Position numbers and translations under genes: made by a program. A stretch of 64,000 nucleotides of DNA from Nymphaea colorata (taxonomy: Eukaryota; Streptophyta; Magnoliopsida; Nymphaeales; Nymphaeaceae). The notes below the pieces were generated by a model. The model ran no database searches. It was not told where the DNA came from and was given only the letters and a program-made list of their open reading frames with translations. This document shows positions 1 to 10,095 of the stretch, piece by piece. The number at the start of each line of letters is the position of its first letter. The stretch's first letter is position 1. The stretch covers positions 18,706,354-18,770,353 of the forward strand of contig NC_045139.1 in the NCBI RefSeq assembly GCF_008831285.2, given 5' to 3'.

Positions 1-1357
1 CAAGAGGTACTAGGTGATTTTGGGCTCAAGTTTCATATATATGTATGTCTAGGGATGTAAATGGTTTGGACCCAGTTCAGATCTAATACCATGTAATGGA
101 TCCATTCCAATGGTATCTCCTTTCCTTAATTGTATTGGTCCAATTGGAATCCGAATCGATTTCTGATTTGAATTCTTATAAAATGAAAATCCGGTTTTGA
201 CAGATCCGACATGTACACGTAACCAGGTCGGATTCTTCATGGATCTTGCACTCATCGAGTTTTTTTAGTTTTGAAAAATAGATTTTTTGTTTTTAGTTTT
301 GAAAAATAGTCTTGATGGATCTTACAAAACTTGGTTTTCTCAAATCCGGGTTTTCTTCAAACCCAATTTTCATGGCATTCAAATACTCTAAACCCTGGTT
401 AAATCTGGTTTTGAATATCATCCAAACACCACCTACTATGGAGCACCAAAGGAATTAGAAAGAGAGAGAGAGAGAGTTACCGGGAACAGAATCAGGTTCT
501 GATGAAGATCGAGTACAGGAGAAAAGGGCAACGCCTCAACCAGCAGACCGACTCTTCTCTCTCCATTCAACTCTCTCTCTCTCTACAGAGAAAGCATCGA
601 AACTCTGAAACAATGGCAATGAGTTGCTAAATCAACGTATATCAGCTGGCAATTCCTACTGCTCTGTCAAATCCCAAACTTTTCAATTCTCTCTCTCTTA
701 GAAGACGGGGAATTGTTTCCTTTCTAGGGAAAACAAAAGAAGGAAGTTGGGAAAAAGTCAGCAGCTAACCTTTCCTTCAATTTCACATATAAGAGATATA
801 TAGAAAACGCGAGAGAAGGATCAAGATTTTTTCTTTTGCCTCACGTTCATTCTATCACTTGTGAGAAAGTTGAAAAGTTCAATTGATCACCTGAATTATT
901 GGACAGTCACTCCTTTTTTCAAGTGCCTTTCTCCTCAAAACACATGTCAAGACTTCACCCGACCCTTCATCTTTTAAGGTACAAGACCTACTTTAGTGCT
1001 TAAAGGTACCGTTCTTGCCGTCGATACAATGGCGGAGCCAAAAAATTTTGGCTATAAGGCACGATTATAGAAATTCTCATTTTTAAAGGGGCACAACATA
1101 TATAAATAAGTAAATAATTATAAAAAATCTATATAAAAATAAATAAAAATTTGTTATTGACATGGGCAACTGCCCACACCAGCCTATATGTAGTTAAGTT
1201 ACTGCGTCGATGCGTCCTTGTTTACAGCATAATAAGTTGATACTCCGAGGTTTCGAAACAAGTGATTGGTTGTCTGTCATCCCCTACTTTAGATTATTAG
1301 TTTTGAAAAGGGGTTAAGTGGAAAACCTTGAATAGGCCATTTGTGCAAGGTTTTTTT
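1..1357. other. Intergenic, repeat-derived DNA, no gene seen
   Basis: No credible exon or splice-supported reading frame is visible. The first 430 bases are full of loosely repeated words such as gatcc, aatcc and ggtttt. The same vocabulary recurs at about 13600-14010 and 17200-17900, which suggests a dispersed degenerate repeat. A GA run at 459-476 and CT runs near 558-584 and 690-700 are simple-sequence tracts. Confidence 0.5.
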
Positions 1358-1872
1358 ACCTTTACCTTTGAAAATAATAATAGCAAATGTATTTACTTGA
1401 GCCAAATCACTCAAGATTTTTTACTTTTACTGTAACGCCTCAAAAGTTTAGTCTCGTATTGAATATGGTGAGTCATCTTCAAAGGCTTATAAGGGGGGTC
1501 ATTAATGAGATGTTTGTCTTGGTTCTTAGCCTTTTTGAGGTTGGAGCTGAAACTGCTAGAAGGCGGGTTGGGATCCGTCGAACCAAGGGCCCAAGCCCAG
1601 GAGTGGATCGGGTTGTGACAGTGGTATTCAAAACCAGTTCAACACTCGGACCTGGGGTCCCACACGCATGGACGTGTGTCCCTTAAGGGGGAGGGAGATC
1701 GCAATGTCCCAAAAGTTTAGTCATGTATTAAAAAATGTGAGTTCTCTTCAAGGGCTTATAATGGGGGGACATTAATGAGATAATTGTTCTAATTCAAATG
1801 TATTTACCTATCCTAAATCATTCAAAGCTTCTTACCTTTACTTTTAAAAATAATAATAACAAATGCATTTAT
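1358..1872 (+). repeat. Degenerate tandem repeat, about 65-73 bp units, split by a small LTR element
   Basis: Sequence just upstream of the LTR element (1358-1430: ctttacc, then aaaataataatag, then caaatgtatttac, then ccaaatcactcaa) returns in the same order downstream (about 1795-1872). The caaatg-attta core occurs at 1384, 1795 and 1860. The simplest reading is an older tandem repeat that received the element and lost part of one unit when the element's second LTR was truncated. Confidence 0.55.
1431..1792 (+). mobile_element. SMART/TRIM-type miniature LTR retrotransposon, right LTR truncated
   Basis: The left LTR is 1431-1620 (190 bp), starting TGTAACGCC and ending TTGTGACA, so it has the usual TG...CA ends. 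It is followed at once by GTGGTATTCAAAAC (1621-1634), a decayed form of the initiator-tRNA-Met primer site TGGTATCAGAGC. A polypurine tract AAGGGGGAGGGAGA lies at 1685-1698. A second LTR copy then starts at about 1700 (CGCAATGTCCCAAAAG) and matches the first for about 90 bp before breaking off. The internal region is therefore only about 79 bp with no coding capacity. Such elements depend on an autonomous relative for reverse transcriptase and integrase. A related 189-bp LTR lies at 9900-10088. Confidence 0.7.
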
Positions 1873-2882
1873 GAAAAAAGGTTCAAAAAGTGCATGATAC
1901 ATGCTTATTTGATCTGTCTGCTTTGAAAAGGTTATCTCCTAAGTTCAATGTTCCAAACATTGGGCATGAGCTGATTTTGAGCCCAAGCCAAGCTGGTGTT
2001 GTTTACAAGTTAAAGAAACTCAGGTGAAACCTCAAGCCCTTGACCCCGAGGGGCATAGCATAGATGGTTGGCTTGAGTGGCGCATTATCGATGTATCTTA
2101 GTTCAATTCATATGGGTATTATACTTTTGAACTTTAAATAGCGACATCCACAACACTTGAGTTGAATGGTATATCTTAAGACCACCCAAATCTTAAATCA
2201 GTTATGAATCCTGAAAATAAGTGGAATGAGGGGGGCTTCGGCCTCGAGCAATAGGTTCGCTCTTGATCAGTGAAACCTCAAGCAGCTAAGACTAATTTGA
2301 TTTATAGGTCGTCAAGATCATTTTGAACAGTTTGGCGTTTGGCATGTATGTAAAATCAGATTTTTTTTTTTTTAGTTGCACTTTTATGCTAAAACAGGTT
2401 ATATATGATAGCCTTTAATGGTGGACTATATGTTATATAATATAAATGAATGTCTCTTCTAGTTATTAGTTATATGGGAAGAAACTTGGGAAAAAAAAAA
2501 AAAAAAACTTCATGAAATTACCAAAATACCCATATATTAAAAAAATCGATTTTAAAAGGTTTGCTTTGTCGAATCATAAATATTTGTGAACCTTTTGTGA
2601 TACAGCAACAAAAACGTCGTATCATAGGCAACAAATTTAGATATTCATAGGGGAATATATCAACCACATATATAAAATAAAAGAAAATAAAAAGCATGGT
2701 TGCTTTTATATTTTTTCAAAAGTTCAGCAACCAAAAAAATCTACTGTTTTTTGCAGATTTTTCTGAACAAGTGATTGGATCAAATTTGTACAATTTTACT
2801 AAGTCCGAACCGTTAACAGCCCCAAATCCAACATAATCAATCACCATCGTCCAAGACATTGGAGTTATCGCGGGAGGGCCAC
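1873..2882. other. Intergenic region upstream of the first gene
   Basis: AT-rich DNA with poly-T and poly-A runs (about 2360-2372 and 2491-2507). Bases 2050-2110 hold a weak tRNA-like pair, GGCATAGCATAGATGGTTGG followed by AGTTCAATTC. This could be the head of a tRNA-derived SINE but is too weak to call. No coding exon is seen. Confidence 0.4.
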
Positions 2883-2891
2883 CATAAATAC
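2883..2891 (+). promoter_or_regulatory. Possible TATA box of the chloroplast-membrane-protein gene
   Basis: CATAAATAC lies about 85 bp before the ATG at 2973. A CT-rich stretch at 2941-2957, typical of plant 5' leaders, sits between them. Position and composition fit a TATA element; there is no transcript evidence. Confidence 0.35.
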
Positions 2892-2972
2892 CTCTCCTTT
2901 GATGTTTTCCTTTCAGTACCCTTCGATTAAGTTCGTTTTCGGCTCTCTCTCTCTCTTGGAGTGACGTTGGCA

Positions 2973-5900
2973 ATGGCGTCCTGCTCCCTCTCGAACCTCG
3001 ATCTCTCGGCTGCCTCTTTCCAGGGTAAGCATTCCTCTTTAGTTGCTATTCCTCTGTGTGGGAATGTTTGTTCTTCTCTGTTGCTGAGGTTTTCTTGCAG
3101 TTGTCCCGGCAACTGTAGCGTTTGCCTTGCATCAGATGAGGGGCGGATGAGGTTTTGTGTTTACCACCTCCGATGCGTGGGTGTCAGGACATGGATTGAT
3201 CTGTTTTTGCCTTCTCTTTGGTTGTTTGGTCGATTGGGTTGGAGATTTTTGTGATGCATTTTGTTTGATCTTTCGTGTTCTATACCGTTTGTCGGGATTC
3301 GCTCCCTGTAAGTTATGTGGTCAAGATGGATTGCAGCGTTAGGTTGATTTCGACTTGTTCGTGGATGCTTGTTGGACTTTTGGATTCATTTGGCCGTTGG
3401 TTGAATCTTCTTATTTATCTAGTGTGCACATTCTCACTGTTAGTTTTTGGAGTACGATTCTTTTACGGGTTGTTATTCGGTGATGGTATTTAATTGATAG
3501 CATATTTATTTTTCCCTTTTTGGTTTTTGTTTCATTATTGCAAACTGCTTCGCGTTGATGCATTCAATCTTGTTTTATTCCTTGAGTATTGATTGGTTCT
3601 CCTAGTTTTTGTTTATTATGTTTTTGGTGGCCAACCGGGTGTAATTCTGAACCTTTCATTTGAAGTTACTCTTTTCCAATTTTTTTATTTCCTCATGCGT
3701 CAAAGCCATATTCCTGATTTTGGGAGGTTATTTTTATCCGTTGCTTGTGTTTTTGCGTGTGTTTTGCCTCTTCTTCCAATGCATAATCTTTGATTTTCCT
3801 TTCACGAGTAGCACGTGCAGTTTGCTTCTATGGTCACCTTTACTGGCAGTTATTGTCCCTGAACGTGCTTCATTAACTTTGGTTTTTGATACCCATTCAA
3901 ATTGCTTTGATAATGTTCAAAAAAGGGTTTATTAGTTTGATAAGGTTTTTGCTAATTTTTTCTGTAGATTCAATTTTACCTTTTCCTGGGCCTGGCCCAT
4001 TGTTATTCTATTGTAGTTGCTGATTTGTCTTTTAATACTTAATAGTGATTTCGTCCTTGATGAAAATAAGCTTCACATTCACAAGGCCTGATGGATGTTA
4101 GGAATGATCTGCTAACACTAGCTCTAGCATGGCCCTGTCATGTAGTACCAGTAGCCTATGCATTTGCTTAAAGTTACCTTGTCTTATGGGCTTTCTGATG
4201 CAATATTGGAACCCTCTGTCTCTTTTTCTGAACCCTGTTGGTTCTGTGGAGATTGTGTGGTTCTATGCAGGGTTGGCCGGTTGGGAAATGATAAAAGCCT
4301 TTAGTAGCTTAGTTTGTGCATGACATGTAAAGAACTTGTTGACACTTGTGAAATAGTGGCAAGCTGAACACAAAAGGCACGTATACTGTCAAGTCAGTTC
4401 ATCTAGGTTTTGAGAAGATTTGAAGCTCGAGAAAAAAGGAAGAATTGGACTAAAAACTTCAGAAAGCTACAAAGACATTTTTTGGCAAGACCAAGAGTAT
4501 CAGCACCCATGACTTTACTAGCAACAAGATTGGTTTCCTAGGATGATTGAGCAGAACATGGTTCTGATGGGGAAACTCTCTAGCAATGGTTTAAACTTTA
4601 AACTAATAAAAGTAATATATTGTGTTCTACATTACACAATGTTTTGCTTACTGACAGGGAGTTCACTGTTAAATTTGTGTAACTTATGAACTTTAAAGTT
4701 TAAACAATTTATTTATTTCATGCATGAGATAGTTTGAGGTTTGCATGGGCGGTTGAGGTCCAAAGTGCATTGTTTCTAAAATATGTGCATATTCAGCTCA
4801 TATAACATGTTCCTTCCACGCGCAAAAGCTTAGCTCTGCTATGAGAAATGAGCAGAGTTTGAATGGTTGACATTTAGTTTGTTTAACTTGTTCTTATACA
4901 ACTGCCGGAAAGATATAAAGGCATTCTTCAATAAGACCAAGACTAAGAATTCGATTACAACTGCTAGAAAGCTACAAAGACATTTTTCTACTAGACCAAG
5001 ATTAGTGGTGCCCATGAGCATGGATGTGTTTCCAACTTGAAAACACTCTACAAATGGTGTAAAATGCAAACTAATAAAAATAATCTTGTATTCTATATTA
5101 CACAATATTGTGCTTGCTGACAATGAGTTTGCATTTATACAACTTCAGACATGTAGTTATTTTGTGTGGAGCTAGTGAGACGTAGTTATTTGTGTGGAGC
5201 TAGTGAGACGTAGTTATTTGTGTGGAGCTAGTTTGAGGTTCGCACAGAAGTTTTAGATGAAAATACCATCATTTTCTAAAATATGTGCATATTCAACTCT
5301 CATAGCTTGTTCCTTCCGTGAGCATAAGCTTAGCTTTATTTGCTATGATTGCTAGAGCCTATGAGAAATGAGCAAAGCTTGAATGTTCGATGTTTGCTTC
5401 ATTCAATTTATGCTTATGCAACATAGTAGAAATTTCTTATGCCTACCGATATGCCTGAGAATTTTCTGATTACCTGGCTCACATGCACTTGGAAGTTGGA
5501 ACCCATTAACTTGTCTAATATGTAACTCCTTTCTTTTTCTTTTGTTTATAGGTTTACTTCCTGTTAGGCCATTGAAGCAAAGAATTGCTCCTGCTCAATT
5601 GTCTTTATGCAACTTTCAACACCCGAAGAAAGCCAAATTTTTGAAGTATGGAAGCAGATTAACAGTTCACGCCAGTTACAGGTACATATTGCAGTGCAAG
5701 CATCATTGGTTTCATTTTCTCAAGGATCGATTTGATAGAAAAAAAAATTGATCTAAGCTGTACATGCAGTTGCTGCTGCCTTAAATATCTTCTGCCAGCT
5801 TTTGTCCATCAATAGGTTGTTCATGATTTTTTGACAAACTCTTTTTACATTTAATGTAAACCGTTTCTTATGGTTTTAAAGTTGTTGCTTAGGACTCCTC

Positions 5901-8671
5901 AGGTTACTCCACCGCGACATGCTGGATTGGTTCTATTCGGTGAAATTCTTAAATTTTCAGAGGATGGTCCCTTCTCGGACCATCTAATAAGCACTCAAGA
6001 GTTATCTAATAAGCACTTAAAATGTGATGGAGGACCCTTTCTTGTTTATGTCTATTTTTAGTTTATTTGTTCTTTAATACTAAATATAATGAATCCAAAA
6101 AATAAATGAAATCATAAAACTCATTTGACTGCTGAAGATGTTCGGAGAAGAAAATCTTAATGATCTTCAAAGCAGTAACGATTTGAATTCAGATAAGGAA
6201 ATGATTGTGAATCTTATATTTAGCATCATTGCTTTTGCTGCTTTTTTTCTTTATATCAGACTTTGTAATCTGTCTTTACTGCTTTGGAGGTACAGTGGGG
6301 ACAGTGGAAGGCCAAGTAGTGCAGGTGTCTTTGTTGGGGGATTCATATTGGGAGGCATTATAGTTGGAGCTCTTGGCTGTATATATGCACCACAGGTAAT
6401 TAATTGTTTTTAAATCCTACAAAACATGGTTCAGAGCTATATGTTTTTAGTTGGGTTCAAATCTTTTATTGTCAAGTTATGATTCACATATTTTTTTTTC
6501 TGAAGATGGAAATTTTCTATTATATAAACAAGCTTAACAAAATCAACTCAGGGGGTACCATGTGAGTCACAAGTTTCTTGCATATTTCTATGATAGATAG
6601 TATTTTAGATTCTGAATCATTCTGACATGGTTGGAAATTCTAATGTTAATGTGCTCGGAATTCACTATCTTTCTGTTTTCTGCTTTTGTATAAGGAATCC
6701 ATTCTTGATTTTTTTACTGGTATTCTCATAAATTGTGCTAAGAATATGTATCAGGCAGAACCCCTATCAATCAATGCACCTTTTTAACACTATCCAGTTC
6801 GATATCACACATTTCCCCTGTTCTATCTAGGGATGCTTGCAATTCAGGAATATCATCGAGATGTGCTGGTTACTTGTGTTTCTGTTGAATATTATGACTA
6901 CTTTTTTGCAGCTATGGGATCTATGAGTTTGAAAAACAACTGTTTCAGGCTTGTCTCTGACTTATGAGGAACAGCAACATGATGCCAACAAGTGCTTCAC
7001 TCACCTGGCTTGTCTCTGACTTGTGAGGAGCAATAACATGATGCCAACTACGAGCTCTACTCACCTAGTCAAGGACTCAAGGGGTCGTGTTTAAAATTTT
7101 TTATTTGAAGAAACTCAAGAGTTCAATACCCTGCATCGCTCAAGTCTCAGCATAACGTGATAGCTATCTGCCTAACCCCTATGTTTTCTGCTAAAAGGAT
7201 GGTAACATAAATTTTTGGACTGACCAACAAATAACTGATTGGTCCTATATGCATTGCCGGGATGCTTATTTTTTGTTTAAAAGAAGAATTAATGCTTTCT
7301 TTTCAACCATGTTTTCAAATTCTCGTAATGTTGTCCTTGTGACACCTGTAATGATGCTGAGCAGTTGCACACTGGGAAGTTGATAAACCTCCTATGTGAT
7401 TGATTTTTTTTTTTAGTATCCATCCTCTTGTTCATGACATTTTGTATTCTTGTTGATGTTAAGTGTTATTCTGTATCTCCTTTTATCCACTTCATTGTTT
7501 GTTCACACTTCACAGTATAGAATGAGGATCATGGAATATATACTGACAGAATTCTTACTGAACAGCCTTTATGTTTGAAAAGCTACTCTGTAGTACCATG
7601 ATAGTGCAAATTTACCTATTTATAATGTTTGTCCAGATTTTTCTCCTTATATTGAGATGCTTTACTCATTTAGTCCATTGTATCTTTTGTAGATTAGCAA
7701 AGCATTGGCTGGAGCAGACAGAAAGGATCTGATGAGAAAACTGCCGAAGTTTATATATGATGAAGAGAAGGCATTGGAGGTAAATGTCAATTATAATCTC
7801 AATGACAATTTCTACATATTAGTTTCCTAGCAAAGGCTAAAAATTACTGTATCTTATTTTTTGGCAAATACAACTCTTTTTCCAATTCTTTCTTTCTTTT
7901 TCCATTTCCATGGTGGCTTATAGTTATTTGTCGTACTTCTTATTCTAAATCATCTGGGTTGTCCAAAATTACTTTAGGAGGATGTAGTCAGTCTTGTTCT
8001 TGTGTGAGTTTATCTGGTATGTGGCAAGACACCTTTGGACTTATTTCAGGGGCTTTCTCCCCACCCATGAAAAACACAAGTTTGAGTTCTTTGTATGGCA
8101 TTTTGCATTGCTCTTTGTTGGGATGGTCTTTCCTTTTTACTGATTGGGAGATTGTGAAATTGAAAATTTTACTAAGCTATTACATTTAAAAGATAAACAT
8201 GTGCGTATATCTTGCCCAGACTGGATGCATCAAAAATTTTTCCAGTGTTGGGTTTGATTTTAATAGTATGTAGATGCATTTAGGAGATTGCTAAATGAAA
8301 AATGTTGCCAAGATATGGGGAAAATATCTTGTCCTAACAGGATTTTCAAACTTTTGCATGCAGATGCATGCACTATTGCATTTGCACTTACGCTTGCAAA
8401 TATGCAATCTGCTTTTTTATGTCAGGAATTATTTCCTACATGGACATGTCCCACAAAATGCACTCTGGTTTTCACACAAACTCTTGTTTATCCTTTCAAT
8501 CTTCACTGAGTTTCTGATTGATGCTGCTGATGGCAGAAAACACGTAAGATCTTAACAGAGAAGATAGCTCAGCTGAACTCTGCAATTGATGAGGTTTCAT
8601 CTCAGCTTCGAGCTGATGACACGGCAAATGGTGCAGCAACAGCTTCTGATGAAGTTGAAGCTGCTATATGA
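2973..8671 (+). CDS. Chloroplast inner-envelope-type membrane protein (At1g42960-like), 169 aa, 5 exons
   Basis: Exons are 2973-3024, 5552-5681, 6290-6395, 7693-7779 and 8537-8671. All have GT-AG borders and the joined frame is open to the TGA at 8669-8671. The N-terminal ~60 residues are rich in Ser, Arg and Lys with almost no acidic residues ([10 protein letters not shown]...), as expected of a chloroplast transit peptide. Residues about 73-92 form one glycine-rich transmembrane helix ([11 protein letters not shown], with GxxxG spacing). The C-terminal half is charged ([20 protein letters not shown], then [20 protein letters not shown]) and probably forms a short coiled coil. Length and the [19 protein letters not shown] block fit the small plant family of Arabidopsis At1g42960, described as localised to the inner chloroplast membrane. 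The biochemical role is unknown. The third exon may instead start at 6296, which removes two residues. Intron 1 is long (2.5 kb) and carries internal duplications. Confidence 0.85.
4461..5425 (+). repeat. Diverged tandem duplication (~515 bp period) in intron 1
   Basis: The block starting agaaagctacaaagacattt at 4461 recurs at 4976. Both copies continue through aagaccaaga or agaccaaga, cccatga, actaataaaa, a cta(c/t)attacacaat block, then gttccttcc and aagcttagct, and end in an (a)tgagaaatgagca(g/a)ag block. A shorter third start lies at about 4906 (ggaaagatataaagg). The copies are clearly diverged, so the duplication is old. No coding meaning is seen. Confidence 0.6.
5154..5235 (+). repeat. 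Three-copy ~28-bp minisatellite in intron 1
   Basis: The unit gtagttatttgtgtggagctagtgagac is present three times in tandem. The first copy has one extra t and the third diverges after gagctag. The array lies inside the second copy of the larger intron duplication. Confidence 0.75.
6948..7066 (+). repeat. Two-copy 59/60-bp tandem duplication in intron 3
   Basis: Both units begin ggcttgtctctgactt and end ctcacct (6948-7006 and 7007-7066), with a handful of substitutions and one inserted base. They lie between exons 3 and 4 of the chloroplast-protein gene. Confidence 0.75.
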
Positions 8672-9899
8672 CCACGCTATATGATCACGATCTTCGTTAC
8701 AAGACAAGAAGAGCCAGCATGTGTGAGGATCATTTCTTTGAGTTTTGGTTGCACGTGTAAAACCTTCAAAATCTTCATGGGATGACTTTGAAAAGCTTGT
8801 TCAGCATGATGTCCGTCCAACTGCATTTTGTTTATGCCACTTCAAAGGCTTGCTTTCCTCTGGAATATAAATGGCATGCATATTTTGTTATGAGAACTTT
8901 TCTCCAGCATACGCTGTAACCATTTGTTCCATAATAGTGCACTAACATCTCCAAGCAGGTGCATCTGGGTTTCGATGTCTTGATAGTTTAGACTTCAGAC
9001 CTCTTGTGTTACAGGTGCCACCTTGAGCACGTATGAATGTTTGCAAGTAATGCAGTTCTAATTTGCTCCTCAGAATGTGTTCGCCACTTCATGTTGATAA
9101 TTTTTTCTTGGTTTGGTACAGTGTTCTTGTCTACTTGTGGTTTACGACACGTATTGCTTACTAGAAACATTCAGCTGTAGGAAGGCGTATTCCTGCGCTC
9201 AATTTTTCGGCCACATCCCGAAGCGATATTTTCTCCTGTAGATGTAACCTCTGCATGACTAGCACAGAAAGTTTACGTCTGAAATATCTTTTTTTTTATC
9301 AGAAAATCAAATTGAGAGATAGAGAGGTTTGCATAAGGTACTCCTTTTCCAGAAAATCTTGTGTGAGATGTTTTTTGGTTTTCAAGAATTAGGGTGCCTG
9401 TGAAGGAGGGGCGTCTAGCCGTCTAGACATTCTGGATCTGAGTGCAACCCTAAATGTAGATTCAGAAACTACCACCGTGAGTGATAGTAGCTGCCAAATC
9501 CAATACATGGTTACTTACCCACAAACTACAACTCTCTCAGACTGGCCAGAGCCAGGAAACAAGCCAAGCCGCTTGTGGATCAGATCATGTCCGTTGGCGT
9601 GTAATCACCTTGTTTGAACTTGTAAAAGTCCGGCGTTTCTTCTGCAAATGGAAAGTTCAGAATTCAACTTCTAAATAAGCAGCCGGTGCTTTCTTCAACA
9701 AACATATAGTTCATCATGTGGGGTGCAGCACACCTGGTTGGGTCAATGGCTGATAAGTAGCCAGTCATTGGTTGAAATCTTGGTTTTATCCACTCCTTGC
9801 AAACCAACACATGCCTAAACCAGCGTGGATAAATGACCTTTGGGTGAAGTTTCTCAGCCCAGGGGTGGTTTCCTCAAGTAACATTTTAATAAAAAATAT
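8672..9899. other. 3' UTR of the first gene and following intergenic DNA
   Basis: Bases 8672 to about 9060 probably include the 3' UTR of the chloroplast-protein gene. No clear AATAAA signal is seen and the poly(A) site cannot be placed. Beyond that there is only non-coding DNA with short accidental reading frames. Confidence 0.4.
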
Positions 9900-10088
9900 T
9901 GTAACACTCCAAAAGTTTAGTCTCATATCCCAATGATAGAAATCTTGGGGATTTATAAAGTGAGTTGTTAATTGATTTTTTGTACTGGCTTCTACCCTTT
10001 TTGGATCTGAATTAAATCTGTTAAAAGGTGGGTTGGAATCTATTGGATAGAGCCCGAGCTCAGTGGGGGAGTGGGTCATATTGTTACA
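9900..10088 (+). mobile_element. Solo LTR of the SMART/TRIM-like family
   Basis: This 189-bp unit starts TGTAACACTCCAAAAGTTTA and ends TCATATTGTTACA. It aligns along its length with the left LTR of the element at 1431 (shared AAAAGTTTAGTCTC, CTTTTTG, AGGTGGGTTGG or AGGCGGGTTGG blocks, same total length). No primer site or polypurine tract follows, so only one LTR remains. AAAATAT lies immediately on both sides (9893-9899 and 10089-10095) and may be the target-site duplication, though the local A/T bias weakens this. Confidence 0.65.
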
Positions 10089-10095
10089 AAAATAT

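Noticed and set aside
5882-5965. Fragment resembling nuclear 18S rRNA (ttaaagttgttgc and ggtgaaattctt...aattt words)
   Set aside because: The two words are about 50 bp apart here but far apart in real 18S rRNA, and nothing between them matches. It is intron 2 sequence.
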